From assembly GCA_902567785.1 (NCBI GenBank), contig CACFOR010000001.1, forward strand, positions 62,001-126,000: a DNA stretch of 64,000 nt, read 5' to 3'. Positions 24,170-33,303 of the stretch are shown here, piece after piece. The position numbers and the translations under genes were made by a program. The DNA is from an uncultured Pelagibacteraceae bacterium. GTDB taxonomy: Bacteria; Pseudomonadota; Alphaproteobacteria; Pelagibacterales; Pelagibacteraceae. The notes beneath the pieces are model-generated. The model had not been told where the DNA came from. It was given only the letters and a program-made list of their open reading frames with translations, and did no database searches. The stretch's first letter is position 1. Each line of letters opens with the position of its first letter.

Positions 24170-25204
24170 TTAATAGTCTTTATTTTCTTCCCAAATATTT
24201 TTCCAATCAACATTAGGAGAAAGCCCAAAAATTGAGTTAATGTTAGTACAGTGAATAGCTAATGATGGTATGGGAGATAAACAGTATTCAGTTTTATATA
24301 TTTCGTGAAGAGGTTTTTCAAAAGGGTAGTGTTCAAACTGGCACATAGCAACAAATTTGTTCCAATATTTATCTATTAATATTTTACTTGTACAAAAAGT
24401 GCACAAGGTTTCTTCAACTCTTCTCCAATGTTTTTTTGAACCCAAAAAAATACTAGAAGGTTCTATTTTTGTGTATAGATAAGGATAGTCAGTAGGACAA
24501 AGTATTAATTCTTTATTTAGCTGAGATGATATTCTTTCATAAGAGAGTATCATTTCATTAAAAGTTTCTATTTGATGAATATAATCGTCTTCAACAAAAT
24601 AAACTAAATCATTAGATTGATTTTTGGCTACCATTAAGGATTTATGTATATTGCACATATTAGAGATTTGATTACTAGTGACATTTTGATTTTTTTCATT
24701 AATTTTTTTTATATTGCTAGCAAATTCATCTATGTTTAAATTAATTATAGAGTTTTTAATATTTATTTTTTTTAGGATACTTTCAATTTTTTTTATATCT
24801 TCAGTTTTTGAATTATGATCCACAACAACAATGTCAAAAGAAATTTTTGGAAAAGATTTTTTAGAATAATTTAGAGATTTAATTATTGAATTTAAAGATC
24901 TAAATGTGTATTCAGATTTATTTTTATCAAATAATCTTTTTTTATTTTGTGTAAGCATATTTACTGATGTGCATGATCTAAAAATTACAGTAAAAGAATT
25001 TATTTTTCTAGAAATTTTAACTTCACCCAGCGGAAGATTGATAGACTTTTTCCCTTGAATGCTCAAATTTTCATCAAGTTTTTTTTCTTGAGTGGGAACA
25101 TAAAAATTGCTTTGATCAATTATTTCATACCCAACGATTCTGCAAATTTTAGTAAATATTTTTTTTAAAAAACTTTTATTTGATTTTTTATTTTGTTCTT
25201 TCAT
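24170..25204 (-). CDS. Glycosyltransferase-like protein (GT-A fold, uncertain)
   Basis: The 344-residue protein has a basic N-terminal tail, then what looks like a GT-A nucleotide-sugar fold. FTVIFRSCTSV and FDIVVVDHNSKTEDI fit the first strands of GT2 enzymes, and VYFVEDDYIH provides a DxD-like metal motif. HWRRVEETLCTFCTSKILID and HEIYKTEYCLSPIPSLAIHC follow. It would add sugars to cell-surface polymers, but the donor and acceptor are unknown. It is the last gene of the purF transcript (4-base gap) and ends at the bidirectional terminator. Surface-glycan genes are often variable between strains; this one may be too. Confidence 0.55.
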   Translation of the reverse strand: MKEQNKKSNKSFLKKIFTKICRIVGYEIIDQSNFYVPTQEKKLDENLSIQGKKSINLPLGEVKISRKINSFTVIFRSCTSVNMLTQNKKRLFDKNKSEYTFRSLNSIIKSLNYSKKSFPKISFDIVVVDHNSKTEDIKKIESILKKINIKNSIINLNIDEFASNIKKINEKNQNVTSNQISNMCNIHKSLMVAKNQSNDLVYFVEDDYIHQIETFNEMILSYERISSQLNKELILCPTDYPYLYTKIEPSSIFLGSKKHWRRVEETLCTFCTSKILIDKYWNKFVAMCQFEHYPFEKPLHEIYKTEYCLSPIPSLAIHCTNINSIFGLSPNVDWKNIWEENKDY

Positions 25205-25208
25205 AATA

Positions 25209-26642
25209 TTAAGATTTAGATTTCATAAATGATATTTGACTATCCATAAAATCTTTATCATTTGAGTCAACGGGTTTAATTGGATAATCTCCTGTAAAAA
25301 AATGGTCCGTAAATTGAGGATAAGATGAATTTCTTTTATCATATCCCATAGATTTATATAATCCTTCAATAGATAGAAAATCTAGTGTTTTAGCGTTAAC
25401 AATTTTTCTCATTTCTTCTACATTATACTTTGAAGCCAGTAATTCATTTTTGTTAGGTGTATCAACTCCATAGTAATCGGGATACTTAATAGGAGGAGAG
25501 GCGATTCTCAAATGTACTTCTTTTGCACCCCATTCATAAAGCATTTTAATTATTTTTATTGAAGTTGTTCCCCTAACCAGAGAATCATCAATCAAAATTA
25601 AAGATTTATTTTCTATAAGCGATTTGTTGACGCTGTGTTTTAATTTAACACCTAAACTTCTTATTTGCTGAGTTGGCTCAATAAAAGTTCTTCCAACATA
25701 ATGATTTCTAATAATACCCAATTCCACATTTTTATTAACTTTTTCTGAGTAACCTATTGCGGCAGGAACACCAGAATCTGGTACTGGTACAATTAAATCT
25801 GAATCAACATGGCTTTCTTTTGCAAGCTGGCTTCCTAATTTTTTTCTATACTCATAAAAACTAGTGTTCTTTATTATGCTGTCTGGCCTTGAAAAGTATA
25901 TATATTCAAAAATACAAGGTCTTTCTCTCATTTTAGGAAATGGTTTTATACTTTCCAAACCTTTTTCGCTTATAACAACTATTTCACCGTTTTCGACTTC
26001 CCTAATAAATTTTGCACCAATTATATCAAACGCACATGTTTCTGAAGCTAAAACGTAAGATTTATTAAGTTTACCAATTACTAAAGGGCGAATTCCAAAT
26101 GGGTCTCTAATTCCTATTAATTTTTTATTTACAAGTATAGTTAATGCATAGCCTCCTTGAATTTTAAAAAGAGCATCAATTATTTTGTCAATTATTTTTA
26201 GTCTTTTTGATTTTGCAATTAATTGAACTATAGTTTCTGTGTCAGATGTTGTTTGAAAAATTGAACCATTTTTAACTAATTCTTTTCTCAAGTGCAAAGC
26301 ATTACTAAGATTTCCATTGTGGGCAATCCCAATCCCACCTAAATGAAGATCAGCAAAAAAGGGTTGAACATTTTTTATTAAATTATTTCCAGCAGTAGAA
26401 TAACGATTATGCCCTATTGCATGATTTCCAGGTAATTTTTCTAATACTTTTCCTTTTGTAAAATTATCTCCAACCAAACCTAATCTTCTTTCAGAATAAA
26501 ATTTTTTTTCATCGAATGTAATTATTCCACAAGCTTCTTGCCCTCTATGTTGTAGGGCATGCAAACCTAATGCAGTAAGAGCAGCTGCATCTTTGCTATC
26601 GAAAATTCCAAAAACGCCACATTCTTCTTTTAATCGATCCAT
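25209..26642 (-). CDS. purF: Amidophosphoribosyltransferase
   Basis: The 477-residue PurF makes phosphoribosylamine from PRPP and glutamine, the first committed purine step. After a seven-residue propeptide (MDRLKEE) comes the N-terminal nucleophile Cys in CGVFGI. GHNRYSTAGNN and the PRPP loop LILIDDSLVRGTTS are diagnostic. Length is standard. It abuts cvpA upstream, the usual cvpA-purF order. The downstream glycosyltransferase-like gene is only 4 bases away. Confidence 0.96.
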   Translation of the reverse strand: MDRLKEECGVFGIFDSKDAAALTALGLHALQHRGQEACGIITFDEKKFYSERRLGLVGDNFTKGKVLEKLPGNHAIGHNRYSTAGNNLIKNVQPFFADLHLGGIGIAHNGNLSNALHLRKELVKNGSIFQTTSDTETIVQLIAKSKRLKIIDKIIDALFKIQGGYALTILVNKKLIGIRDPFGIRPLVIGKLNKSYVLASETCAFDIIGAKFIREVENGEIVVISEKGLESIKPFPKMRERPCIFEYIYFSRPDSIIKNTSFYEYRKKLGSQLAKESHVDSDLIVPVPDSGVPAAIGYSEKVNKNVELGIIRNHYVGRTFIEPTQQIRSLGVKLKHSVNKSLIENKSLILIDDSLVRGTTSIKIIKMLYEWGAKEVHLRIASPPIKYPDYYGVDTPNKNELLASKYNVEEMRKIVNAKTLDFLSIEGLYKSMGYDKRNSSYPQFTDHFFTGDYPIKPVDSNDKDFMDSQISFMKSKS

Positions 26643-27191
26643 CTAAATTTTTTCTAATTTTTCTTCAGTTTGCTCGTAGTAATCTTTACTATTTGGAAAT
26701 TCATCAACCAAAAATTCACTTCCTTTATATATTATTTCAAAAGAATAAGTACCTTCGGTTTCAATAGGCCAATTTGTATGTGGATAAAACCAGTTGAGCA
26801 ATGAAAACAAACATACACAAATTACATAACTTTTAAAAATACCAAACATTAACCCAAAACTTTTGTCTACGGAACCAAGACCTGTATAAGTAACAGCTCT
26901 GCCAATTGCCTTACCTATATTAATTATTATAAAAAGTGAGATTATGTATATAAAAATTCCAAGCCCTACATCACTAATAAATTTTGATTCTATGTATTCC
27001 TGTACCCAAGGATTAAATTTTGGTACCAGAATTATTGTAATTACTAGAGCAAGCAACCATTTAGAAAAAGACAATAGACTTAACATGAATCCTTTTGCAG
27101 CACATCTAGCCATTGAATAAATAGTAATTAAAAAAACAATAAGATCAAATGCAGAAATACTATTTTGTATAAATTCTATTGCTTCAGTCAT
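26643..27191 (-). CDS. cvpA: CvpA family membrane protein
   Basis: The 182-residue protein has four hydrophobic segments and matches CvpA: FDLIVFLITIYSMARCAAKGFMLSLLSF near the start and KAIGRAVTYTGLGSVDKSFGLMFGIFKSYVI in the middle. I use the ATG at 27191; the track's first codon is a TTG two codons earlier. The start overlaps the end of the RND gene by 8 bases (ATGACTGA). CvpA precedes purF in many proteobacteria; it was named for colicin V production, but its general role is probably in the envelope. Confidence 0.88.
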   Translation of the reverse strand: MTEAIEFIQNSISAFDLIVFLITIYSMARCAAKGFMLSLLSFSKWLLALVITIILVPKFNPWVQEYIESKFISDVGLGIFIYIISLFIIINIGKAIGRAVTYTGLGSVDKSFGLMFGIFKSYVICVCLFSLLNWFYPHTNWPIETEGTYSFEIIYKGSEFLVDEFPNSKDYYEQTEEKLEKI

Positions 27192-29637
27192 TACCAAAAG
27201 GTTTTACTATTAAAATAAGCTTTGGCAATAGTGTTAAGACCGAAATCATGGCCAAAAGCATTGCTATTCCAGTAAAAACTCCAAAATAAATAGTAGGTAT
27301 GAAATTTGAAAGTACAAGAATAGAAAAACCAAAAACAATTGTTATAGACGTGTTTAATATAGCGACTCCTACTGTATCATGACACTTTTCAAGTGTTTTA
27401 TTATAATTTTTAATATTTTTGAATTCTTCTTTGAATCTATAAATATAATGTATGCTATTGTCGACAGCGATACCTATTGTAATTGCAGCAATTGTTATAG
27501 TCATCATATCTAAAGGTATTCCTAGCAAACCAATGATTCCTAAAATTAAAAAGGCGGCCATAAAATTTGGAACAACCCCAATTAAAGATAGAGTAAGATT
27601 TCTAAACAAAACCAAGAACATAATCGTAATACCTGCCATTACAACGCCCAAGGTTAATATTTGTGATTTAAATAGACTTTGTAACAAATTATTAAATAGG
27701 ATCAGAACACCTGCTAATTTGAATTCTTTGCTGTTTATTCCTAATTTGTTCTCTATATCGTAATTAATTTTTTTTATTAATTCATTTCTTCTAAGATCGT
27801 CTTTCGAGTCTAGTACTCTCAAACTAATTCTCGCTTCATTATTTTTTATGGAAATATAAGGATCAATTATTTCCTTTTTTATAGATTCGGGTATTTTAGT
27901 ATATAAGACGCCCAATTCTAACCCTTGTAGTTTTTTTCCATTATTTAAATCTTCAGCGACCCTGACCATTGATGCAAAAGATATAACTTTTCCAACAGCA
28001 TCCAAATTATCTAAATAATCATGGATTTTAGTTATTGTATCTATCTTATTCCTGGTAAACCAATATTTTGAATCATCTTTTTCTTCATCATCCCAGCTGT
28101 CAAATTCATCATCATCATCTTCTTTTTCATTCTTTTCAGGAAATTTAATAATTACATCAAGGGGAGTTGTTCCTCCTAGCTTGTCATCAATTAGTTTCAT
28201 TCCTTTATAGATTTCAGTTTTTTTGTCAAAATAATTTATAAAACTATTTTCGACCTCGAGTTTTGATATACCAATAATACTTATTAAGATAATTAAAGAA
28301 GCTGAAACAAAAATAGTTTTGGTATTATTTTGTGCAATCTGACTTAAAAAAGATGTAATTATTGATTTTTTTTCATTTCTATAACTTACATTTTCTTTAC
28401 TCAAAATATTTAAAACAGCAGGTAACAAAGTAAAAGTTACAGATATCGAAACTAGAAGGCCAACTGTCATCATCCAACCAAAATCAATGATAGGTTTGAT
28501 TCCACTAAATATTAGTGAAAGAAAAGCACAAATTGTTGTAAGTACCGTATAAAGAATTGGCCAAAACATTTTTTCTGCTGTCCATAGTATTGATTCATTA
28601 TTTGAAATGTTCGGGTTTTCTTTTTTAAATTGCAAATATCTAACACTCATATGAATATTCATAGCCATAGTTAAAATAAGCATTAATGCTATAAAATTTG
28701 AAGATATTACTGTTACTTTCCATCCGACCAAACCTAGTAAACCAATCATAATAAGGACTGAAAAAAAACAACTTAAAAGAGGAATCAATACCCACAATAA
28801 ATTTCTAAAAACAAACCAAAGTGTGCAAACAATAAAAAGAAATACTCCAGCTCCAAATACTATTATGTCATTTTTTATATAAGTCATCATATCATCAGCA
28901 ATCATAGGTATTCCTCCTAAATGAATTTTTGCTGTATCCTGATGTTTTTTTATGATTGCTCTAATTTCATTTATATTTTGATGATTTTTTTGATTATAGT
29001 ATTTTTTATAATTATCATAATCCTTTATAAATTTTTTATATTCTTTTTTATCTTTAGAAGTTAATTGATTATTATCTTTTTTATTCAAATATGAATTTTT
29101 AGTTTTTATAAGGTTTGATAATTTTTTATCAGTTTTTATATATACAAGTATTCCTGTAGTATTCCCATCTTCACTTATTACAAATTCCTTATAAATTGGA
29201 CTATTAATAATTTCGTCAAACCCTCTTTGTTTATCAACATCTTCGCTAGATAATGTCTTAAAATTTTTAATTCTTTCTGTTAATGGGTCGTCATTATTTT
29301 TTAACAAAGGAACATCTAAGATTGTAATTACATTATTAGCCCAACTTAAATTTACAAGTTCGTTTTTTAATTTTTTTAAATTTTTTATGGTATTTTCTTC
29401 CAATAAATTATCATTAGGAGTATATGTTAAAACTAAAAAATCTTTTGATCCATATTTGGTATTTACTTCCCTTAAGTATTTAAGATCAGGATCATTTTCT
29501 AAAAGCAATGTGTCTGAAGATGCATCCAATTGGAAGTTTTTAGCAAAATAGCCAAAGCTAACTAATAAAATAAAAAGAATTAATAAAGTGATTTTGGGTT
29601 TTTCAATAACTGAATTTCTATATATTTCTTTAATCAT
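27184..29637 (-). CDS. RND superfamily membrane protein (MMPL/Patched-like exporter)
   Basis: The 817-residue protein has the duplicated RND layout without the trimer features of AcrB. There is an N-terminal helix (ITLLILFILLVSFGYFAK), a periplasmic domain, five helices from about residue 255 to 410, a second copy of helix plus domain from about 440, and a last five-helix block. FGAGVFLFIVCTLWFVFRNL and MTITIAAITIGIAVDNSIHYIYRFKEEF (proton-relay region) are typical of the hopanoid/lipid-type RND exporters. An unusual acidic patch, EKNEKEDDDDEFDSWDDEEKDD, interrupts the second periplasmic domain near residue 500. Substrate unknown. It overlaps cvpA downstream and follows dnaB by 13 bases. Confidence 0.82.
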   Translation of the reverse strand: MIKEIYRNSVIEKPKITLLILFILLVSFGYFAKNFQLDASSDTLLLENDPDLKYLREVNTKYGSKDFLVLTYTPNDNLLEENTIKNLKKLKNELVNLSWANNVITILDVPLLKNNDDPLTERIKNFKTLSSEDVDKQRGFDEIINSPIYKEFVISEDGNTTGILVYIKTDKKLSNLIKTKNSYLNKKDNNQLTSKDKKEYKKFIKDYDNYKKYYNQKNHQNINEIRAIIKKHQDTAKIHLGGIPMIADDMMTYIKNDIIVFGAGVFLFIVCTLWFVFRNLLWVLIPLLSCFFSVLIMIGLLGLVGWKVTVISSNFIALMLILTMAMNIHMSVRYLQFKKENPNISNNESILWTAEKMFWPILYTVLTTICAFLSLIFSGIKPIIDFGWMMTVGLLVSISVTFTLLPAVLNILSKENVSYRNEKKSIITSFLSQIAQNNTKTIFVSASLIILISIIGISKLEVENSFINYFDKKTEIYKGMKLIDDKLGGTTPLDVIIKFPEKNEKEDDDDEFDSWDDEEKDDSKYWFTRNKIDTITKIHDYLDNLDAVGKVISFASMVRVAEDLNNGKKLQGLELGVLYTKIPESIKKEIIDPYISIKNNEARISLRVLDSKDDLRRNELIKKINYDIENKLGINSKEFKLAGVLILFNNLLQSLFKSQILTLGVVMAGITIMFLVLFRNLTLSLIGVVPNFMAAFLILGIIGLLGIPLDMMTITIAAITIGIAVDNSIHYIYRFKEEFKNIKNYNKTLEKCHDTVGVAILNTSITIVFGFSILVLSNFIPTIYFGVFTGIAMLLAMISVLTLLPKLILIVKPFGND

Positions 29638-29650
29638 TGAAGTGTTAAAG

Positions 29651-31084
29651 TTATTTATTTTCTAAATCCTTGAATTTAGTATACATCGCTTCAAATTCAA
29701 CTTTAACATTTCCTGTTGGTCCATGCCGTTGCTTTCCGATTATGATTTCAGCTAAATGAGATATTTCTTCCATTTTTTGTTGCCATTCAGCATGCTCAAT
29801 AGAACCTGCTGTTGGTTCCTTATTTTGAAGATAATAAGCTTCTCTAAATACAAACATCACAACATCTGCATCTTGTTCAATAGATCCAGATTCTCTCAAA
29901 TCAGATAATTGTGGTTTTTTATCATCTCCTCTTTGTTCAACCGCACGAGATAGTTGAGATAAAGCCAAAACGGGCACGTCAAGTTCTTTTGCTAAGGCTT
30001 TTAGTCCTTGCGTTATTTCAGAAACTTCTTGGACTCTATTATATTCTTTTTTTCCTGAAGATTTCATTAGCTGAATATAATCAACAACAATTAGCTCAAG
30101 TCCAAAAAGTCTTTTAATCCTTCTTGCCCTGTTACTAATTGCAGCAATAGAGATAGCTGGTGTTTCATCTATATATAAGGGAAGTTCAAAAATATTTTTT
30201 GAAGTTTCAATAAATTTTTCAAATTCTTGCTCTGACACTTTTCCTCTTCTAATATCATTTGATCTAATTCTTGATTGCTCAGAAAGTATTCTAGTTGAAA
30301 GCTGCTCAGAGGACATTTCTAAGGAAAAAAAGGCCACAGTAGATTTTTTTTCTTTTTTTTCTATATTTTTTGCTGCATGAAAAGCAATATTTGTAGCAAG
30401 AGCTGTTTTACCCATTGAAGGTCTTCCAGCTATTATAATTAAGTCTTGCTTATGCAATCCTCCTAATCTTGAATCTAGATCTGTTAATCCCGTAGGAACA
30501 CCAACAATACCCTCCTCGTTTTGATATGCAATTTTGGCCATATCAATTGTTTGTTTAAGAGCACTTTCAAATTTCATAAAAGATTGATTAAAATGACCTC
30601 TTTCAGCCAAATCAAATAAAGATTTTTCAGCATTTTGAATAATTTCCTCGCCCGAAGAAGTGGTTTCGGAATTATTAGTAGCTTCATGAGAAAGGAATTG
30701 GGAAATTTTAATTAATTCTCTTCTTAAATGCATTTCCTGAACAATATTTGCGTAATCTATCGCTTGTTTGGTTGAGGTTGAAAATTTAGTAATTTGAATT
30801 AAATATTCTTGACCACCAAGTTCCTTTAAGCCTTCGTTATTTTCAAAGTGATTTTTTAATGTAATTGGGTTAGCTAGAAGTCCTTTGCTTATTAAATTTT
30901 CAATTGTTTTAAATATTTTTACATGTATTGGGTCATAAAATTTTTGTGAATCAAGAATAGGTGTGATTTCATCAAAAATCTCATTTGAGACAAGAATTGA
31001 ACCAATTACAGCTTGTTCAGCCTCAATGTTGCAAGGCATTTGATTTTCACTGCTTTTAACTATTTTTAAAGGTTGTTGGGCCAT
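29651..31084 (-). CDS. dnaB: Replicative DNA helicase
   Basis: The 477-residue DnaB has the N-terminal DnaG-interaction domain (MPCNIEAEQAVIGSIL) and the RecA-like motor with Walker A GRPSMGKTALATNIA, Walker B LELIVVDYIQLM and ALSQLSRAVEQRGDDKKPQLSDLRESGSIEQDAD. No intein is present, and length is standard. It follows rplI with a 94-bp gap that contains a palindrome and long T-runs on the coding strand. The order rpsF-rpsR-rplI-dnaB is common in Alphaproteobacteria. Confidence 0.96.
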   Translation of the reverse strand: MAQQPLKIVKSSENQMPCNIEAEQAVIGSILVSNEIFDEITPILDSQKFYDPIHVKIFKTIENLISKGLLANPITLKNHFENNEGLKELGGQEYLIQITKFSTSTKQAIDYANIVQEMHLRRELIKISQFLSHEATNNSETTSSGEEIIQNAEKSLFDLAERGHFNQSFMKFESALKQTIDMAKIAYQNEEGIVGVPTGLTDLDSRLGGLHKQDLIIIAGRPSMGKTALATNIAFHAAKNIEKKEKKSTVAFFSLEMSSEQLSTRILSEQSRIRSNDIRRGKVSEQEFEKFIETSKNIFELPLYIDETPAISIAAISNRARRIKRLFGLELIVVDYIQLMKSSGKKEYNRVQEVSEITQGLKALAKELDVPVLALSQLSRAVEQRGDDKKPQLSDLRESGSIEQDADVVMFVFREAYYLQNKEPTAGSIEHAEWQQKMEEISHLAEIIIGKQRHGPTGNVKVEFEAMYTKFKDLENK

Positions 31085-31096
31085 GTTTATTTATTA

Positions 31097-31109
31097 AGTA
31101 TTTAATACT
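31097..31109. repeat. 13-bp palindrome just upstream of dnaB
   Basis: AGTATTTAATACT is a perfect palindrome around one base, 12 bases before the dnaB start codon. It is preceded on the coding strand by two runs of eight to ten T. It could be an operator or part of a weak rplI terminator; no GC-rich stem is present. Confidence 0.35.
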
Positions 31110-31178
31110 AAAAAAAAAACAAAAAAAACCTGAAAGTTATACACGAAATTAATTTACTGTGGAAAATAATGATAACAA

Positions 31179-31637
31179 TTAATTTGATTCTTCTTCTTTT
31201 ACAACTTCAATGTGAATTGATGCCTGAACTTCAGCGTGTAGATTAATTTTAGCCGCATATGCCCCAATTTTGTTTATTTCTTTAGGCAGATCGATCTGGG
31301 AAGTTTTTATTTCCATCTTATCAATATCTTGAATTTTATTAGAAATTTCCTTTGGTTTTATAGAGCCATACAATTCATTGTTGTCCTTGGACCTTTTTGA
31401 AAACTTGTAATTTTTATTATTTATTAAATCATAGATTTTCTTAGCTTCTTTTTTTAAGGATACATTTTTTTCATTAAGTTTCGCCTTTTTTTTATTTACT
31501 AAGTCTATGTTTTCTTTTGAAGCTAAGAGTGCTTTTCCAAATTTTATAAGAAAATTTCTGCCATGACCTCTTTTAACATTAACAACATCACCTATATTTC
31601 CTAGATTTTTTATATTTTCAAGCAAAACAACATTCAT
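31179..31637 (-). CDS. rplI: 50S ribosomal protein L9
   Basis: The 152-residue L9 starts with the conserved MNVVLLENIKNLGNIGDVVNVKRGHGRNFLI rRNA-binding domain. A lysine-rich connecting helix and a C-terminal domain (EISNKIQDIDKMEIKTSQIDLPKEINKIGAYAAKI) follow. It lies 9 bases after rpsR, in the S6-S18-L9 operon. It bridges the L1 stalk region of the large subunit. Confidence 0.96.
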   Translation of the reverse strand: MNVVLLENIKNLGNIGDVVNVKRGHGRNFLIKFGKALLASKENIDLVNKKKAKLNEKNVSLKKEAKKIYDLINNKNYKFSKRSKDNNELYGSIKPKEISNKIQDIDKMEIKTSQIDLPKEINKIGAYAAKINLHAEVQASIHIEVVKEEESN

Positions 31638-31646
31638 AAGAATCTT

Positions 31647-31919
31647 TTATATTAAGGCTAAGAGTCTAGCTCTTTTTATTGATCTAGAAAGTTCTTTTTG
31701 TTTTTTTAATGAAACAGAAGTGACACGAGAAGGCATAATTCTTCCGCTTTCAGAAACATATTTTTTTAATAACTTTATATTTTTGTAATCTATCTCAGGT
31801 GCGTCCTTTTTTGATAAAGGGCATGCTCTGTTAAATTTTATTTCGGATTTTTGAAATAAATTAAATTTTTTAAATTTATTATTTCCTTTCTTATCTTTTG
31901 AATTTCTTCTTCTTTTCAT
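31647..31919 (-). CDS. rpsR: 30S ribosomal protein S18
   Basis: The 90-residue S18 carries [35 protein letters not shown], with the basic N-terminal extension and C-terminal [19 protein letters not shown] typical of the family. S18 binds 16S rRNA as a heterodimer with S6. Its start codon overlaps the rpsF stop by one base, so the partners are probably translated in equal amounts. Confidence 0.96.
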   Translation of the reverse strand: MKRRRNSKDKKGNNKFKKFNLFQKSEIKFNRACPLSKKDAPEIDYKNIKLLKKYVSESGRIMPSRVTSVSLKKQKELSRSIKRARLLALI

Positions 31920-32257
31920 TATTCTTTGCTTTGATTATCTTTTTTTTCTATATATTCTTTTTCTAGATCATGTTTTTTTACTCTAACTGTTAAGTATCTA
32001 ATTAAAGATTCATCTATATTTTCTGTTTTTTCTAATTCTAGAATGGTTTTTCCCGTTCCCGTGAATTTGAAATGAAAATAAAATCCCCTCTTATGTTTTT
32101 TTATTGGATGAGAAAGATTTCTTAAGCCCCATTCCTCAGTTTTCAGAATTTTTCCTGAATTTTTATTGATTAAATCTTCGTACTTACTTCTTACTTTTTT
32201 AGATAAGTCATCAATCTTATCTTGTTTAACTATTAAAGTATGTTCGTAACAATTCAT
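31919..32257 (-). CDS. rpsF: 30S ribosomal protein S6
   Basis: The 112-residue S6 begins [22 protein letters not shown] and has [21 protein letters not shown], with a lysine- and glutamate-rich C-terminal tail ([19 protein letters not shown]). It heads the rpsF-rpsR-rplI operon. In other bacteria the S6:S18 dimer binds a leader hairpin of this mRNA to repress it. The leader here has an inverted repeat at 32278-32295, but I cannot confirm the S6:S18 motif. Confidence 0.95.
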   Translation of the reverse strand: MNCYEHTLIVKQDKIDDLSKKVRSKYEDLINKNSGKILKTEEWGLRNLSHPIKKHKRGFYFHFKFTGTGKTILELEKTENIDESLIRYLTVRVKKHDLEKEYIEKKDNQSKE

Positions 32258-32277
32258 TTAGCTCTTTCTTTAATTAA

Positions 32278-32295
32278 TTTGATATTATTATCAAA
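32278..32295 (-). repeat. Inverted repeat in the rpsF leader
   Basis: TTTGATA and TATCAAA flank a 4-base centre about 20 bases before the rpsF ATG. On the minus strand a second possible stem (CCTT...AAGG) lies just upstream. It may be the autoregulatory leader of the S6-S18 operon, or an operator between rpsF and fabD. Confidence 0.35.
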
Positions 32296-32394
32296 TAATC
32301 TACCTTTTTTATAAGGAGAAGGTGGTTTTATACTATTAATATTTTCAATATACAACTACTAAAATTCAATTATATTATATCTTTTTATTATTTT

Positions 32395-33303
32395 ATGAGA
32401 GCTATTTTATTTCCAGGCCAAGGTTCCCAACAAGTAGGAATGGGGTTAGATTTTTTTGAAAAGTTTGATTCAGTTAAAAAAATTTTTAAAACTGTTGATG
32501 ATACCTTAGGATTTTCTCTTTCAAAAATTATATTTAATGGACCTGAGGAAGAATTAAAACTAACAAAAAATACCCAGCCAGCTATTATGGCAGTGGGTGT
32601 ATCTCTATTTAGTGTTTTTCAAGATAAATTTAATTTAACAAATTCAAAATTTTTTGCAGGACATTCTTTGGGTGAATATACTGCACTAGTTTGTGCTGGA
32701 GCATTAACTTTGGAAAAAGCTACTTACCTATTGCATGAAAGAGGAAAATCTATGCAAGAAGCTGTTCCTCCAGATGAAGGTGCTATGATTGCTGTAATGG
32801 GAATGAAAATAAATGAGATTGAAAAAGAAATTAATTTGCTTCCTAAAGATGAAGTTTGTGAAATTGCTAATGACAACACAGATGGGCAAGTTGTAGTGAG
32901 TGGAAAAAAAAAAGTAATTGAAATCCTTAATAAAAATTTAAAAATAAAAAAGAAAAGAGGAATACTTTTGCCTGTAAGTGCTCCTTTTCATTGCTCCTTA
33001 ATGAAAAAAGCTGCAGAGAAAATGAGAGAGAAGATTGAAAATATAGATTTTTTAAAACCAAAACCGCATATAATCAGCAATGTTACAGCTAAGGAAGAAT
33101 CAGATGTGAACAAAATTAAGTCACTATTGGTTGATCAAATAGTGTCAAGAGTTAGGTGGAGAGAAAGTGTAAACTATATGATAAAACAAGGAGTAGATGA
33201 TTTTATAGAAATAGGCCCTGGTAAAGTTCTTGCTGGTTTAGTAAGAAAAATAAATAAAGATGTAAAAATTTCAAATTTTAATTCATTGGAGAATCTAAAT
33301 TGA
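32395..33303 (+). CDS. fabD: Malonyl CoA-acyl carrier protein transacylase
   Basis: The 302-residue FabD loads malonyl groups onto ACP for fatty-acid synthesis. FPGQGSQQVGMG at the start, the nucleophile motif GHSLGEYTAL and the catalytic His in PVSAPFHCSLM are clear, as is EIGPGKVLAGLVRKI near the end. It is divergent from rpsF and starts an operon with fabG (4-base overlap), then acpP. Confidence 0.96.
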   Translation: MRAILFPGQGSQQVGMGLDFFEKFDSVKKIFKTVDDTLGFSLSKIIFNGPEEELKLTKNTQPAIMAVGVSLFSVFQDKFNLTNSKFFAGHSLGEYTALVCAGALTLEKATYLLHERGKSMQEAVPPDEGAMIAVMGMKINEIEKEINLLPKDEVCEIANDNTDGQVVVSGKKKVIEILNKNLKIKKKRGILLPVSAPFHCSLMKKAAEKMREKIENIDFLKPKPHIISNVTAKEESDVNKIKSLLVDQIVSRVRWRESVNYMIKQGVDDFIEIGPGKVLAGLVRKINKDVKISNFNSLENLN

